64,000 nucleotides of DNA, taken from positions 1 through 64,000 of the forward strand of contig CAYSFD010000048.1 in the NCBI GenBank assembly GCA_964430565.1. The letters run 5' to 3'. This DNA is from VBDM01 sp964430565 (lineage in GTDB: Bacteria > Pseudomonadota > Gammaproteobacteria > Burkholderiales > SG8-39). The notes under the pieces are model-generated. The model was given only the letters and a program-made list of their open reading frames with translations. It did not search any database and was not told the DNA's origin. Shown here piece after piece: positions 8,473-16,398 of this stretch (position 1 is the first letter of the stretch; the number at the start of each line of letters is the position of its first letter). Position numbers and translations under genes: made by a program.

Positions 8473-9387
8473 ATGGCGGCCGTCCCGGAAAAAGTGCCGA
8501 AGGCCGCGGTTGCCACGGTCAGGATGCTGATCGGCGGGGAGTGGCGCGAGGGCGCGAACACCTACGAGGTGCGCGACCCGTACCGCGGCGAGGTCATCGC
8601 GCGCGCGCCGGAATCCTCGCTGCAGGACCTCGACGATGCGCTGGCCGCGGCGAGCGCCGCCAAAGCGAAAGCCGCCGCCATGCCCGGCTACGAGCGCGCC
8701 GCGATACTGCGCAAGGTGGCGCAGCTCACGCTCGAGCGCGCCGATGAGATCGCGCAGATCATGTCGCGCGAAACCGGCAAGGCGATCACCGACGCGCGCG
8801 CCGAAGTGGTGCGCTCGCAGGACACGATGCTGCTGTCCGCGGAGGAGGCGATCCGCATCCAGGGGGAGCAGGTGCCGCTGGACGGCAGCCCGATGGGCGC
8901 GGGGAAGCTCGCCTTCCTGCTGCGCTTTCCGGTCGGGGTGATCGCCGGCATCACGCCGTTCAACGCACCCTTTAACCTGGCGTGCCACAAGTTCGCGCCG
9001 GCGCTCGCCGCCGGCAACACCATCGTGCTGAAGGCGCCGCCGCAATCGCCCTGGGTGGTGAGCAAGCTCGTCGAGCTGTTCGCCGATGCCGGCGCGCCGC
9101 CCGGATTCGTGAACCTGCTGTTCGGCAACACCGTCGGGCCCGCGCTCGTCCGGGACCCGCGCGTGGACTTCATCACCTTTACCGGCTCCAGCCGCGTCGG
9201 CGCCGAGATCAAGGCGGCGAGCGGCCTGCGGCGCGTGGCGCTGGAGCTGGGCGGCAACGGCACCTCGACCTGGAGAACCGACCAGCTCGCCTATGGCGGC
9301 ATCAAGTCGAGCGGCATCGGCAGGGAAGGGCCGCGCTACGCGATTCGCGACATGACCGACGAGAGGCTCGTGGTTTTCAACCTATGA
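8473..9387 (+). pseudogene. Aldehyde dehydrogenase with large internal in-frame deletion
   Basis: The frame codes for 304 residues, whereas NAD(P)-aldehyde dehydrogenases have about 470-500. Residues 17-263 are a normal N-terminal part: GVIAGITPFNAPFNLACHK, FTGSSRVGAEIK and the ELGGNG with the general-base Glu. The sequence then jumps to TSTWRTDQLAYGGIKSSGIGREG, which belongs near the C-terminus of intact relatives. About 170-180 residues are missing, including the catalytic-Cys segment. The junction is near 9259-9264 and stays in frame. The product should not oxidise aldehydes. Alternatives are a recent deletion, or an assembly collapse. The stop overlaps the IclR start by ATGA. Confidence 0.8.
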
Positions 9388-10226
9388 AGACGGCTTCCGG
9401 AAAAAAAATCGTGCGCGGGAAAGCAGCGGTTGTAGCGCCGAAGGAGCGCGGCGGCATCCAGTCTCTCGAGCGCGCCTTCGCCATCCTCGAAGAGATCGCC
9501 CGCAACCGCGAGGGCATCAACCTCGCGGATCTCAGCAAGACCGTGGGACTTCACAACAGCACCGCCTTCCACCTGATCAAGACCATGGTGCAGCTCGGCT
9601 ACATCAGCCAGGTGCGCGATTCCAAGCGCTATCGCATCGGCAGCGGGCTGTTCAAGCTGGCCGCGGGGGCGCTGGAGGAGAACTCCTTCCTCGCGCTGGC
9701 CACGCCGGTGCTGGAGACCCTGACCGGCGAGACCGGCGAGGCGGCGCATTTCGCCATCCGCTCGGGCAACGAAATCGTCGTGATCGCTCGCGCCGCCGGA
9801 TCGGGGCTGCTGCAGATGGTCGACCGCAACGGCGGCCAGCGGCCGGCGCACGCCACGGCGCTCGGCAAGGTCCTGCTCTCGGCGCTGAACGACGCGCAGA
9901 TCCGCCAGTTCCTCGGCCCCCAACCGCTGCGCAAGTTCACGGCCAAGACCCTCGTCGAGCGCGACGCCCTGCTGCGCGAGATCGCGGAAGTGCGCCGCAA
10001 GGGCATCGCCTACGATGACGGTGAGTTCGACGCGGAAATACGCTGCGTCGCCGTGCCCGTCCATGATTTCGCGGGGCGCGTTGCGGGCGCGGTCGGCATC
10101 TCCGGCGCGGTCTGGCGCCTTTCGCTGCAGTCCCTCCAGGACAAGGCCCATCAGGTTCGCGAAGCCGCCAGGCTCCTTTCCGCGCAGCTCGGCTACAACG
10201 ACAAGAAGGCGAGCCGCGTCGCCTGA
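9384..10226 (+). CDS. IclR-family transcriptional regulator
   Basis: The 280-residue protein has an N-terminal winged helix-turn-helix (about 24-85, including LERAFAILEEIARNREGINLAD read in parts and HNSTAFHLIKTMVQLGYI). A C-terminal effector-binding IclR domain follows, with ATALGKVLLSAL and RRKGIAYDDGEFDAEIRCVA. It overlaps the aldehyde dehydrogenase frame by four bases, so it is the last gene of the FAD/TPP/cupin operon and probably controls it in response to the substrate. A perfect 14-base palindrome CCGTCCGCGGACGG begins right after its stop codon. Confidence 0.9.
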   Translation: MKTASGKKIVRGKAAVVAPKERGGIQSLERAFAILEEIARNREGINLADLSKTVGLHNSTAFHLIKTMVQLGYISQVRDSKRYRIGSGLFKLAAGALEENSFLALATPVLETLTGETGEAAHFAIRSGNEIVVIARAAGSGLLQMVDRNGGQRPAHATALGKVLLSALNDAQIRQFLGPQPLRKFTAKTLVERDALLREIAEVRRKGIAYDDGEFDAEIRCVAVPVHDFAGRVAGAVGISGAVWRLSLQSLQDKAHQVREAARLLSAQLGYNDKKASRVA

Positions 10227-10268
10227 CCGTCCGCGGACGGACGAAGCCGCTGCGCGCGTTCGACTTGC

Positions 10269-10505
10269 ACCTTCCCCGTCTTCACCAAGAATCGCTCCAA
10301 CCCCGTGCACGACGCCGCGCGGCTGGGCGCGGATCGCGCGGCGAAAGCGTTCGGCGCGCAGCACTACGTCCCGGTGAAAGGCGACGACCCGGATGAGCAA
10401 AGCGCGTTGATCGACGAGGCGCTCGCCCTGCGGCCGGACGCGTTCGTGTTAACGCCAGTCCACGCGACGCGCGTGAACGCGGCGATCGCGGATCAATGCA
10501 GGCCC
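10269..10505 (+). pseudogene. Remnant of a periplasmic sugar-binding-like protein
   Basis: In one frame this stretch reads TFPVFTKNRSNPVHDAARLG, then GADRAAKAFG, DPDEQSALIDEAL and PDAFVLTPVHATRVNAAI. This is the start of a type-I periplasmic binding protein (Peripla_BP_4, ribose-binding-like), where VFTKN is the first strand. No start with signal peptide precedes it and the fold stops after about 75 residues, so it is a fragment of a lost transporter gene. The 10227-10657 interval otherwise holds a hairpin GCGGCAA-A-TTGCCGC at 10523-10537 and a TTGACA at 10555-10560 without a convincing -10. Confidence 0.6.
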
Positions 10506-10657
10506 TCTTCGAAGAACGTGCCGCGGCAAATTGCCGCAGCGGCGACTACCGAGGTTGACAGTAGCCTGTTTTGGGGAGACCGTACAAAGGCGCTTCGGAA
10601 ACGGAACGTATTACTTTGAGGAAACACGGCGTTGCAGACGCCGAAGGACCATTCATC

Positions 10658-13075
10658 ATGAAGACTTCATTGCTCGCAACCCTCTTGTCCGGTGCGTTAT
10701 TCGCGCTTGCGAATTGCGGCGGCAGCGGTAACGGCGGCACCGCGATGACCGGAAGCACTCCCACCACGTCGTTTGGGACGATCACCGGCTTCGGCAGCGT
10801 GTTCGTGAACGGCATCCGATTCAGCACCAGCAACACCGCTATCGTGCTGGACGACAATCCGGCCACCGAGAGCGATTTGCGTGTGGGCATGGCGGTAACC
10901 GTGAGCGGATCGCGCTCCGGAACCTCGGGCAGCGCAACTCGGATCGAAGTGGACGGCGCGGTAAAGGGATTCGTGGAGCCGGGCGGGGACGCGAATCACC
11001 TGATCGTCATGGGTCAGAGGGTGCGCGTCGACGACCAGACAAAGTTCGAAAACAACATCGTTCCGGCAGTGGGCGAGTTCGCCGAGGTGCACGGACTGGT
11101 GAGCGGCGACGGCGTGATCGCCGGCGGTTTCATCGAAAAGGAGAGCGCTCCCTTTCCCGCGTTCGCAGTGAAGGGCTTCGTCAAGAACCACAAGAACGGA
11201 CTGAAAACGTTTCAGATTGGCGCGCTCACCGTAGCCTACGTGACAGCGACCGTGAATAGCATGCCCGATCCGGCCACGACCTCGTGGAACGGGCTCCTCG
11301 TAAAGGCCAAGGGCGCCACATGCGCCGGAACCCCGGTGTGCGGCACGCTGACCGCGAGCAAGGTCGCGCCGAACGGCCCGCGAATGCAGGACGCGGGCGA
11401 GGTCGAGTTCGAGGGGTTCGTCACCGCGGTCACGGACAACATCGCGCCCGACGGCGATTTCATGGTCGGCGGCCAGCATGTGGTGACCAAAGACGGTTTC
11501 ACCCGCTTCGAAGGCGGCGAGCTCGGCGACATCGCCAAGGGCGTGAAGCTCGAAGTCGAAGGCGTGCGCTCAGGCACCACACTCACCGCGAGCAAGATCG
11601 AGTTCCGCGACAGCATCAAGCTCGAAGCGGACATCGCTGCTAGGAGGCTCGTTCTACAGCACCAAATCACCTCGTCAACTGCGATCGAGATCACGCCGAC
11701 GGTTGGCAGCGACGGCACCGGCAGCTTAGTCGTTTACACGGTGCGTGCCACGGCCGCCAGCCAGGGCGACATCTTCTATCAGCGCCTCAATGCGGACGGC
11801 AGCCCGAGCGGCGCGGCGGTACAGGTGACGAGCAGCGCCACTGACGACCAGCTGAACGCCGTCAGCGGCAACCACATCGTCTTCACCGCTTTCGACAGCA
11901 CCAACAGTTCGAGCGGCAAAGTCATGGTGTACGAAATATCCACCGCCACGCTGCAATCGATCGGCGCGGCCGCGCAGCTCTTCGGGCCGCGCATCCACGG
12001 CCAAAGGGTGGTATGGACCGAAGTATCGAATGTTAATAACACCACTGGCCCCGTGGTCAAGTTTTTCGACCTCGCCTGGGTCGGCACAGGCATCGACCCC
12101 ATTGCGATCGCAGGCCCGCTCCCGCCGGCTTCTGAGGTCCAGATAGGCGATCGCTTCGTGGTGTGGACGGAGGTGCTTAGCGGAGATAGGTATGTGGTGG
12201 CATACGAACTGGTGACCGGAATCCGCCGCCTCGTCGCGAGTTCCCCAGTCACCCACGAAACCCAGGCGACCACCAGTGGCCCCTGGATCGTTTGGCAGTC
12301 GCGCAGCGTCGGCGCCGCAGCGACCCGCATCGAGGCGCGGAACATGGACACCATGGCCCTCGGCGAGTCGCGGGTGATTGTCAATGACGGTGCGCTGGCT
12401 CGCTTGCCCAGCATCGACGGCGATCTGATTGCCTACGAGTCGAATGTCACCGGCAACTTCGACATCTATGTCCATCGCCTATCCACCAGCGAGACATTCG
12501 CCGTGACCAACGCGCCCGGCGACCAGTTGTTGAGCAACGTGCATGGCAACCTCGTCGCGTGGGTGGATACCTCGGCCGGCAACGGCGACATCTTCGTCGC
12601 GCACCTCGGCTTCGGAAGCGGCAGCGCGAACAACTTCACGCTTAGCGGACTCCCTGGAATCACCGTAACGGTCAACAGTCTTACCGAGTTCGAGGAAGGC
12701 ATCAGCGGACTCAACGGACTCGCTGACGGAGACCACGTGCGGATCCGAGGCCGGGTGAGTAGCGGCAACAACGTGATTGCGACCGAGGTGGAAAAACGCT
12801 CGGCAGCCAAGCGGGTCGAGCTTCAGGGCCCGATCCAGTCGATCGACGCCACAATCCAGGACCAGCAGGTCGTGACGATCCTCGGTATCGCCGTGAACAC
12901 GGCCGCAATCGTCTTCGGAGTCGACGACAGGGTAATCACCTGCGACGAGTTCTTTACCAAGGCGCTGGTCGGCACACTGATCAAGGCCCGCGGCAACCGT
13001 AACGGAAGCACGGTCGTTTGGAGCAGGATGGAGCTGGAAGAAGACAAGGGGCTAGGCAAAAGAAACAGCTTCTAA
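10658..13075 (+). CDS. Putative lipoprotein: DUF5666 repeats with an inserted beta-propeller
   Basis: The 805-residue protein starts with a hydrophobic export signal ending LFALANCGGSG, a weak lipobox (Asn before Cys is unusual). Residues about 38-325 are repeated DUF5666-type beta domains (FGTITGFGSVFVNGIRF, VEVEG-like ends, LTASKIEFRDSIKLEAD). Residues about 328-655 form a TolB/WD-like propeller with blade motifs GNHIVFTAFD, GQRVVWTEV, GDRFVVWTEV, GPWIVWQSR, GDLIAYESN and GNLVAWVD. DUF5666 sequence then resumes at NNFTLSGLPGITVTVNSLTEF and ends with another copy. The propeller therefore appears inserted within a DUF5666 unit. It is probably envelope-located; the function is unknown. ATG 10658 is the only start giving the export signal. 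Confidence 0.75.
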   Translation: MKTSLLATLLSGALFALANCGGSGNGGTAMTGSTPTTSFGTITGFGSVFVNGIRFSTSNTAIVLDDNPATESDLRVGMAVTVSGSRSGTSGSATRIEVDGAVKGFVEPGGDANHLIVMGQRVRVDDQTKFENNIVPAVGEFAEVHGLVSGDGVIAGGFIEKESAPFPAFAVKGFVKNHKNGLKTFQIGALTVAYVTATVNSMPDPATTSWNGLLVKAKGATCAGTPVCGTLTASKVAPNGPRMQDAGEVEFEGFVTAVTDNIAPDGDFMVGGQHVVTKDGFTRFEGGELGDIAKGVKLEVEGVRSGTTLTASKIEFRDSIKLEADIAARRLVLQHQITSSTAIEITPTVGSDGTGSLVVYTVRATAASQGDIFYQRLNADGSPSGAAVQVTSSATDDQLNAVSGNHIVFTAFDSTNSSSGKVMVYEISTATLQSIGAAAQLFGPRIHGQRVVWTEVSNVNNTTGPVVKFFDLAWVGTGIDPIAIAGPLPPASEVQIGDRFVVWTEVLSGDRYVVAYELVTGIRRLVASSPVTHETQATTSGPWIVWQSRSVGAAATRIEARNMDTMALGESRVIVNDGALARLPSIDGDLIAYESNVTGNFDIYVHRLSTSETFAVTNAPGDQLLSNVHGNLVAWVDTSAGNGDIFVAHLGFGSGSANNFTLSGLPGITVTVNSLTEFEEGISGLNGLADGDHVRIRGRVSSGNNVIATEVEKRSAAKRVELQGPIQSIDATIQDQQVVTILGIAVNTAAIVFGVDDRVITCDEFFTKALVGTLIKARGNRNGSTVVWSRMELEEDKGLGKRNSF

Positions 13076-13107
13076 GAAATCACCTGCGTGGCCTAGCCAG
13101 CCGCGGG

Positions 13108-13986
13108 TCACACCGAGCGCTGCGCGCGATCTTTCTCGTTTTGCTCCTTGATCGCGGCGCGGGCTTTCTCCCAGTCGGCGTCGGTCCAGGCGGCAAGCTC
13201 GGTGAAGGAGGCGCCGTTGGCGAGCCAGCCGCCACCGTCGAGCGCGATGGTCTGGCCGGTGAGCCACTCGCAGCCCTCCGCCATGAGGAAGGCGGCCAGG
13301 TTCTGCAGCTCCTGCATCTTCCCCGAGCGCCGCATCGGGTTGATCGCCGCGGTTTCCTTGTCCGTGTCGCGTCCCGGGGCGAGGCGCTTGCCCGCGCCTT
13401 CGGTCGGAAAGGTCCCCGGCGCAATGGCGTTCAAGCGTATGCCGTAGCGCCCCCATTCGACCGCGAGCGATTGCGTCATCGCGTGCACGCCCGCTTTCGA
13501 CATCGCCGAGGGCACGACGAAGGGCGAGCCTGTCCAAACCCAGGTGACGACGATCGACACGACCGAACCCTTATGGCCGCCCGCGATCCAGCGCTTGCCG
13601 ACGGCCTGCGTCGTGTAGAAGGTGCCGTGCAGCACGATGTTGGCGATGGCGTCGAAGCCGCGCGGCGAGAGATCCTGGGTACGCGAGATGAAATTACCCG
13701 CGGCGTTGTTGACCAGGCCGGTGAGCGGCCCGCCGTCGTCCCAGATCGCTTGAACCATGGCATCGACTGCCGCTGCATCGCGGATGTCCACGGCGTGGCA
13801 TTTGACCGAGCCGCCGTGCCTGGCCATCAGTTCGGCTGCGGTCTTGTCGAGCACCGGTTTTCTGCGGCCGCAGATTGTGAGGTCGGCGCCGAGCTCGAGG
13901 TATTTCGCCGCCATCTCGCGCCCGAGCCCGGTTCCGCCGCCGGTGACGAGGATGCGCTTGCCTTTGAGCAGGTCTTTCTGGAACAC
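13108..13986 (-). CDS. Short-chain dehydrogenase, 2,4-dienoyl-CoA-reductase-like
   Basis: The 292-residue protein is an SDR. It has the NADP loop ILVTGGGTGLGREMAAKYLE, a basic residue after strand 2 (CGRRK), VNNAAGNFI and late GQTIALDGGGWLANG. The usual YxxxK is replaced by SAMSK in VVPSAMSKAGVHAMTQSL. This pattern is known in 2,4-dienoyl-CoA reductases, which shift polyunsaturated acyl-CoA double bonds for beta-oxidation. That fits the other fatty-acid genes in the window. GTG at 13986-13984 follows the TAG of the upstream reductase gene by two bases, so the two genes are coupled. The C-terminus is charged and rich in Lys and Arg. Confidence 0.83.
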   Translation of the reverse strand: MFQKDLLKGKRILVTGGGTGLGREMAAKYLELGADLTICGRRKPVLDKTAAELMARHGGSVKCHAVDIRDAAAVDAMVQAIWDDGGPLTGLVNNAAGNFISRTQDLSPRGFDAIANIVLHGTFYTTQAVGKRWIAGGHKGSVVSIVVTWVWTGSPFVVPSAMSKAGVHAMTQSLAVEWGRYGIRLNAIAPGTFPTEGAGKRLAPGRDTDKETAAINPMRRSGKMQELQNLAAFLMAEGCEWLTGQTIALDGGGWLANGASFTELAAWTDADWEKARAAIKEQNEKDRAQRSV

Positions 13987-13988
13987 GG

Positions 13989-14984
13989 CTAGACGGTGAG
14001 AACGATTTTCCCGATGTGCTGGCTCGACTCCATCAGCTCGTGCGCCTTGGAGGCTTCCGCAAGCGGGAAGGTCTTGTGGATCACCGCTTTTATCTTTCCG
14101 GCTTCGATGAGCGGCCAGACTCGCTCGCGCAGGTTCCTCGCGATCGCACCCTTGAACTCGACCGGGCGCGGGCGCAGGCCCGAGCCGGAGATGGTCAGCC
14201 GCCGGCGCAGGATTTCCGAGAGGTTGATCGTCGCCTTGGTGCCGCCCAAGAAAGCGATCACCGCGATTCGCCCGTCGTCGGCGAGACACTTCAGCTCGCG
14301 CTCGACGTAGTCGCCGCCGACCATGTCGAGGATGACGTTGACGCCCTTGCCGGCGGTGGCCTCCTTTACCACCGCGGCAAAGTCCTCGGTCCTGTAATTG
14401 ATGGCGCGGTCGGCGCCGAACCTGACGCAGGCTTCGCATTTTTCCGTGCTGCCCGCGGTCGCGAACACGGTGTGGCCGAAGGCCTTCACCATCTGGATGG
14501 CGGCGACGCCGATGCCGGACGAGCCGCCCTGCACGAGGAAGGAGTCGCCGGGCGCAAGGCCCGCGCGGTCGAAGACGTTGCTCCACACGGTGAAGAAGGT
14601 CTCGGGAAGCGATGCCGCTTCGATGGGTGTCATGCCTTTCGGAATCGGCAGGCATTGCGGCGCGGGCGCGGTGCAGTACTCGGCGTAGCCGCCGCCCTGC
14701 ACCAGCGCGGTGACTGCGTCGCCGACGCGCCATTCCTTCACGCCTTCGCCGAGGGCGACGATGTCGCCCGCGAGCTCCAGGCCCGGAATGTCGGAGGCGC
14801 CCGGCGGCACGGGATAGTGGCCGGTGCGCTGCATGACGTCGGGGCGGTTCACGCCCGCCGCGACGACGCGGATCAGTACCTCTCCCGACTTGGGCTGCGG
14901 GACGGGGCGCGTGCCGATTTTCAGCACCTCGGGTTTCCCCGGCCGGGTGATCTCGACCGCGCGCATGGTGTTCGGGATGGTCAT
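13989..14984 (-). CDS. NAD(P)H quinone oxidoreductase, PIG3/zeta-crystallin type
   Basis: The 331-residue zinc-free MDR enzyme has the N-terminal GroES-like half (GEVLIRVVAAGVNRPDVMQR, IPGLELAGDIVALG) and a Rossmann half with VQGGSSGIGVAAIQMVKAFG. The segment NRPDVMQRTGHYPVPPG is typical of PIG3-like quinone reductases. These reduce quinones or enones with NADPH. It is the promoter-proximal gene of a two-gene unit with the SDR. A dispersed palindromic repeat lies 18 bases upstream of its start. Confidence 0.87.
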   Translation of the reverse strand: MTIPNTMRAVEITRPGKPEVLKIGTRPVPQPKSGEVLIRVVAAGVNRPDVMQRTGHYPVPPGASDIPGLELAGDIVALGEGVKEWRVGDAVTALVQGGGYAEYCTAPAPQCLPIPKGMTPIEAASLPETFFTVWSNVFDRAGLAPGDSFLVQGGSSGIGVAAIQMVKAFGHTVFATAGSTEKCEACVRFGADRAINYRTEDFAAVVKEATAGKGVNVILDMVGGDYVERELKCLADDGRIAVIAFLGGTKATINLSEILRRRLTISGSGLRPRPVEFKGAIARNLRERVWPLIEAGKIKAVIHKTFPLAEASKAHELMESSQHIGKIVLTV

Positions 14985-15002
14985 CGTTTTCTCGGTTGGT
15001 TT

Positions 15003-15082
15003 GTCATCCTGAGCGAAGCGAAGGATCTGCTTTTGTTGGCGCTCGAAAAGCAGATTCTTCGGGCTACGCCCTCAGAATGACA
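15003..15082. repeat. Intergenic palindromic repeat (GTCATCCTGAGCGAAG type)
   Basis: The element starts TGTCATCCTGAGCGAAGCGA and ends CTCAGAATGACA, which are inverted copies at its borders. A central AGATTCTT/AAGGATCT pairing gives a long stem. The same kind of repeat is seen in many bacterial genomes as a non-coding palindromic element. It lies between two divergent genes. Confidence 0.65.
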
Positions 15083-15125
15083 TGGATCTTACAGTATCGC
15101 GTTCCGCTAGAATGACGGCGCCACC

Positions 15126-16244
15126 ATGTCGCTGCGCTCGCCTGCATCAGTTGGAATTCCGCTCGACGAAGTCGATACGCCTGCCCTGATCCTCGATCTG
15201 GACGCGCTCGAGCGCAACATCGCGCGCATGGCGGAGGCGGTGAAGGGAAGCGCCGTGCGGCTGCGCCCGCATGCGAAAAGCCACAAGTGCGCCCGGATCG
15301 CGCGCCTGCAGATCGCCGCCGGGGCGATCGGCATCTGCTGCCAGAAGGTGAGCGAGGCCGAGGCGCTGGTCGCGGGCGGCGTCGCCGATGTGCTCGTCAC
15401 CAACGAGATCGTCGGAAAACAGAAGATCGCGCGGCTTGTCAGGCTCGCGCGCGAGGCGAAGGTGGCGGTGCTCGCCGATGACGCCGGGAACGTCGGCGAT
15501 CTTGACTCGGCGGCGCGCGCCGAAGGCATGCGGCTCGACGTGCTCGTCGAGCTGAACGTCGGCGCCGATCGCTGCGGCGTCGAGCCCGGAGAGCAGGCGC
15601 TCGCGCTTGCCATCCGCATCGCCGCGTGTCGCAATCTGCGCTTCGCCGGCCTGCACGCCTACCATGGGTCCGCGCAACATCTTCGCGGACCCGCGGAGCG
15701 GCGCGCCGCGGTCGCCGCTGCGGCGGAGAAGGCTCAGCTCACGAAAACGCTGATCGAAAAGGCCGGGGTTGCCTGCGAGACGGTCACCGGCGCGGGCACG
15801 GGCACCTTTCTGCTGGAGAGCGCGAGCTGCGTCTTCAACGAGATCCAGCCGGGGTCGTATGTGTTCATGGACGCGGACTACCACCGTAACGTCTGGGCAG
15901 AGAATTGGCCGCGCTTCGAGCAGAGTCTTTTTGTTCTGGCGACGGTGATGAGTACGCCTGCGCCGGACCGCGCGATCGTCGATGCCGGACTGAAAGCTTC
16001 GAGCGTGGACTCCGGAATGCCTCAGGTGCACGGGCGACCGGGGGTCGAGTACGTGAAGGCATCCGACGAGCACGGCGTGCTGAAAATCGCAGCGGGCGCA
16101 AAGGCGCCCAAACTGGGCGAGAAGTTGCTGCTCGTACCGGGTCACTGCGACCCGACGGTCAATCTTTACGAGGAGTTCGTGTGCGTGCGCAAGGGAAAGG
16201 TCGAGGCGCTGTGGCCTGTTACCGCACGGGGCGCGGTGTACTAG
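15126..16244 (+). CDS. D-threonine-aldolase/DSD1-family PLP enzyme
   Basis: The 372-residue protein has an alanine-racemase-like PLP barrel at the N-terminus (DTPALILDLDALERNI, then LRPHAKSHKC with the probable PLP lysine K51). A C-terminal beta domain carries VPGHCDPTVN, where H340 and D342 match the divalent-metal ligands of D-threonine aldolase. Such enzymes cleave D-3-hydroxy amino acids to glycine and an aldehyde, or dehydrate D-serine. Sequence alone does not settle which. ATG at 15126 lies shortly after the palindromic repeat. It appears monocistronic. Confidence 0.85.
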   Translation: MSLRSPASVGIPLDEVDTPALILDLDALERNIARMAEAVKGSAVRLRPHAKSHKCARIARLQIAAGAIGICCQKVSEAEALVAGGVADVLVTNEIVGKQKIARLVRLAREAKVAVLADDAGNVGDLDSAARAEGMRLDVLVELNVGADRCGVEPGEQALALAIRIAACRNLRFAGLHAYHGSAQHLRGPAERRAAVAAAAEKAQLTKTLIEKAGVACETVTGAGTGTFLLESASCVFNEIQPGSYVFMDADYHRNVWAENWPRFEQSLFVLATVMSTPAPDRAIVDAGLKASSVDSGMPQVHGRPGVEYVKASDEHGVLKIAAGAKAPKLGEKLLLVPGHCDPTVNLYEEFVCVRKGKVEALWPVTARGAVY

Positions 16245-16266
16245 GAAGCCTGGCGAAATAATTTGG

Positions 16267-16372
16267 TTTCCCCTCCTCTTTTGAGGAGAAGTGCCCCGCA
16301 GGGGGTGGTAGCGCGCGCCGGTCAAACTACCCCGGCGCTCCGCGCCACCCCTTCTTATCCAAGGAGGGGAAA
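16267..16372. repeat. 106-bp inverted-repeat element between convergent genes
   Basis: TTTCCCCTCCTC at the left end (16267-16278) is mirrored by AGGAGGGGAAA at the right end (16362-16372). A second nested pair is GGGGGTGG and CCACCCC. The element lies between the convergent D-threonine-aldolase-like and MetE-like genes, may act as a two-way transcription stop, and looks like a small non-coding mobile repeat. Confidence 0.55.
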
Positions 16373-16398
16373 CAGCTTAGGCGCGGCCGGTCGCGTAC

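Noticed and set aside
10555..10588. Promoter TTGACA...TACAAA before the DUF5666 lipoprotein
   Set aside because: Spacing is about 22 bases, too long for a standard promoter, and no other -10 is convincing.
13757..13800. SDR as inactive because the YxxxK Tyr is absent
   Set aside because: The same replacement is known in 2,4-dienoyl-CoA reductases, so it is a family feature rather than damage.
13987..14733. Open frame extending the SDR upstream
   Set aside because: It runs in another frame through the quinone reductase gene. The SDR fold begins at the GTG at 13986, two bases after the reductase stop.
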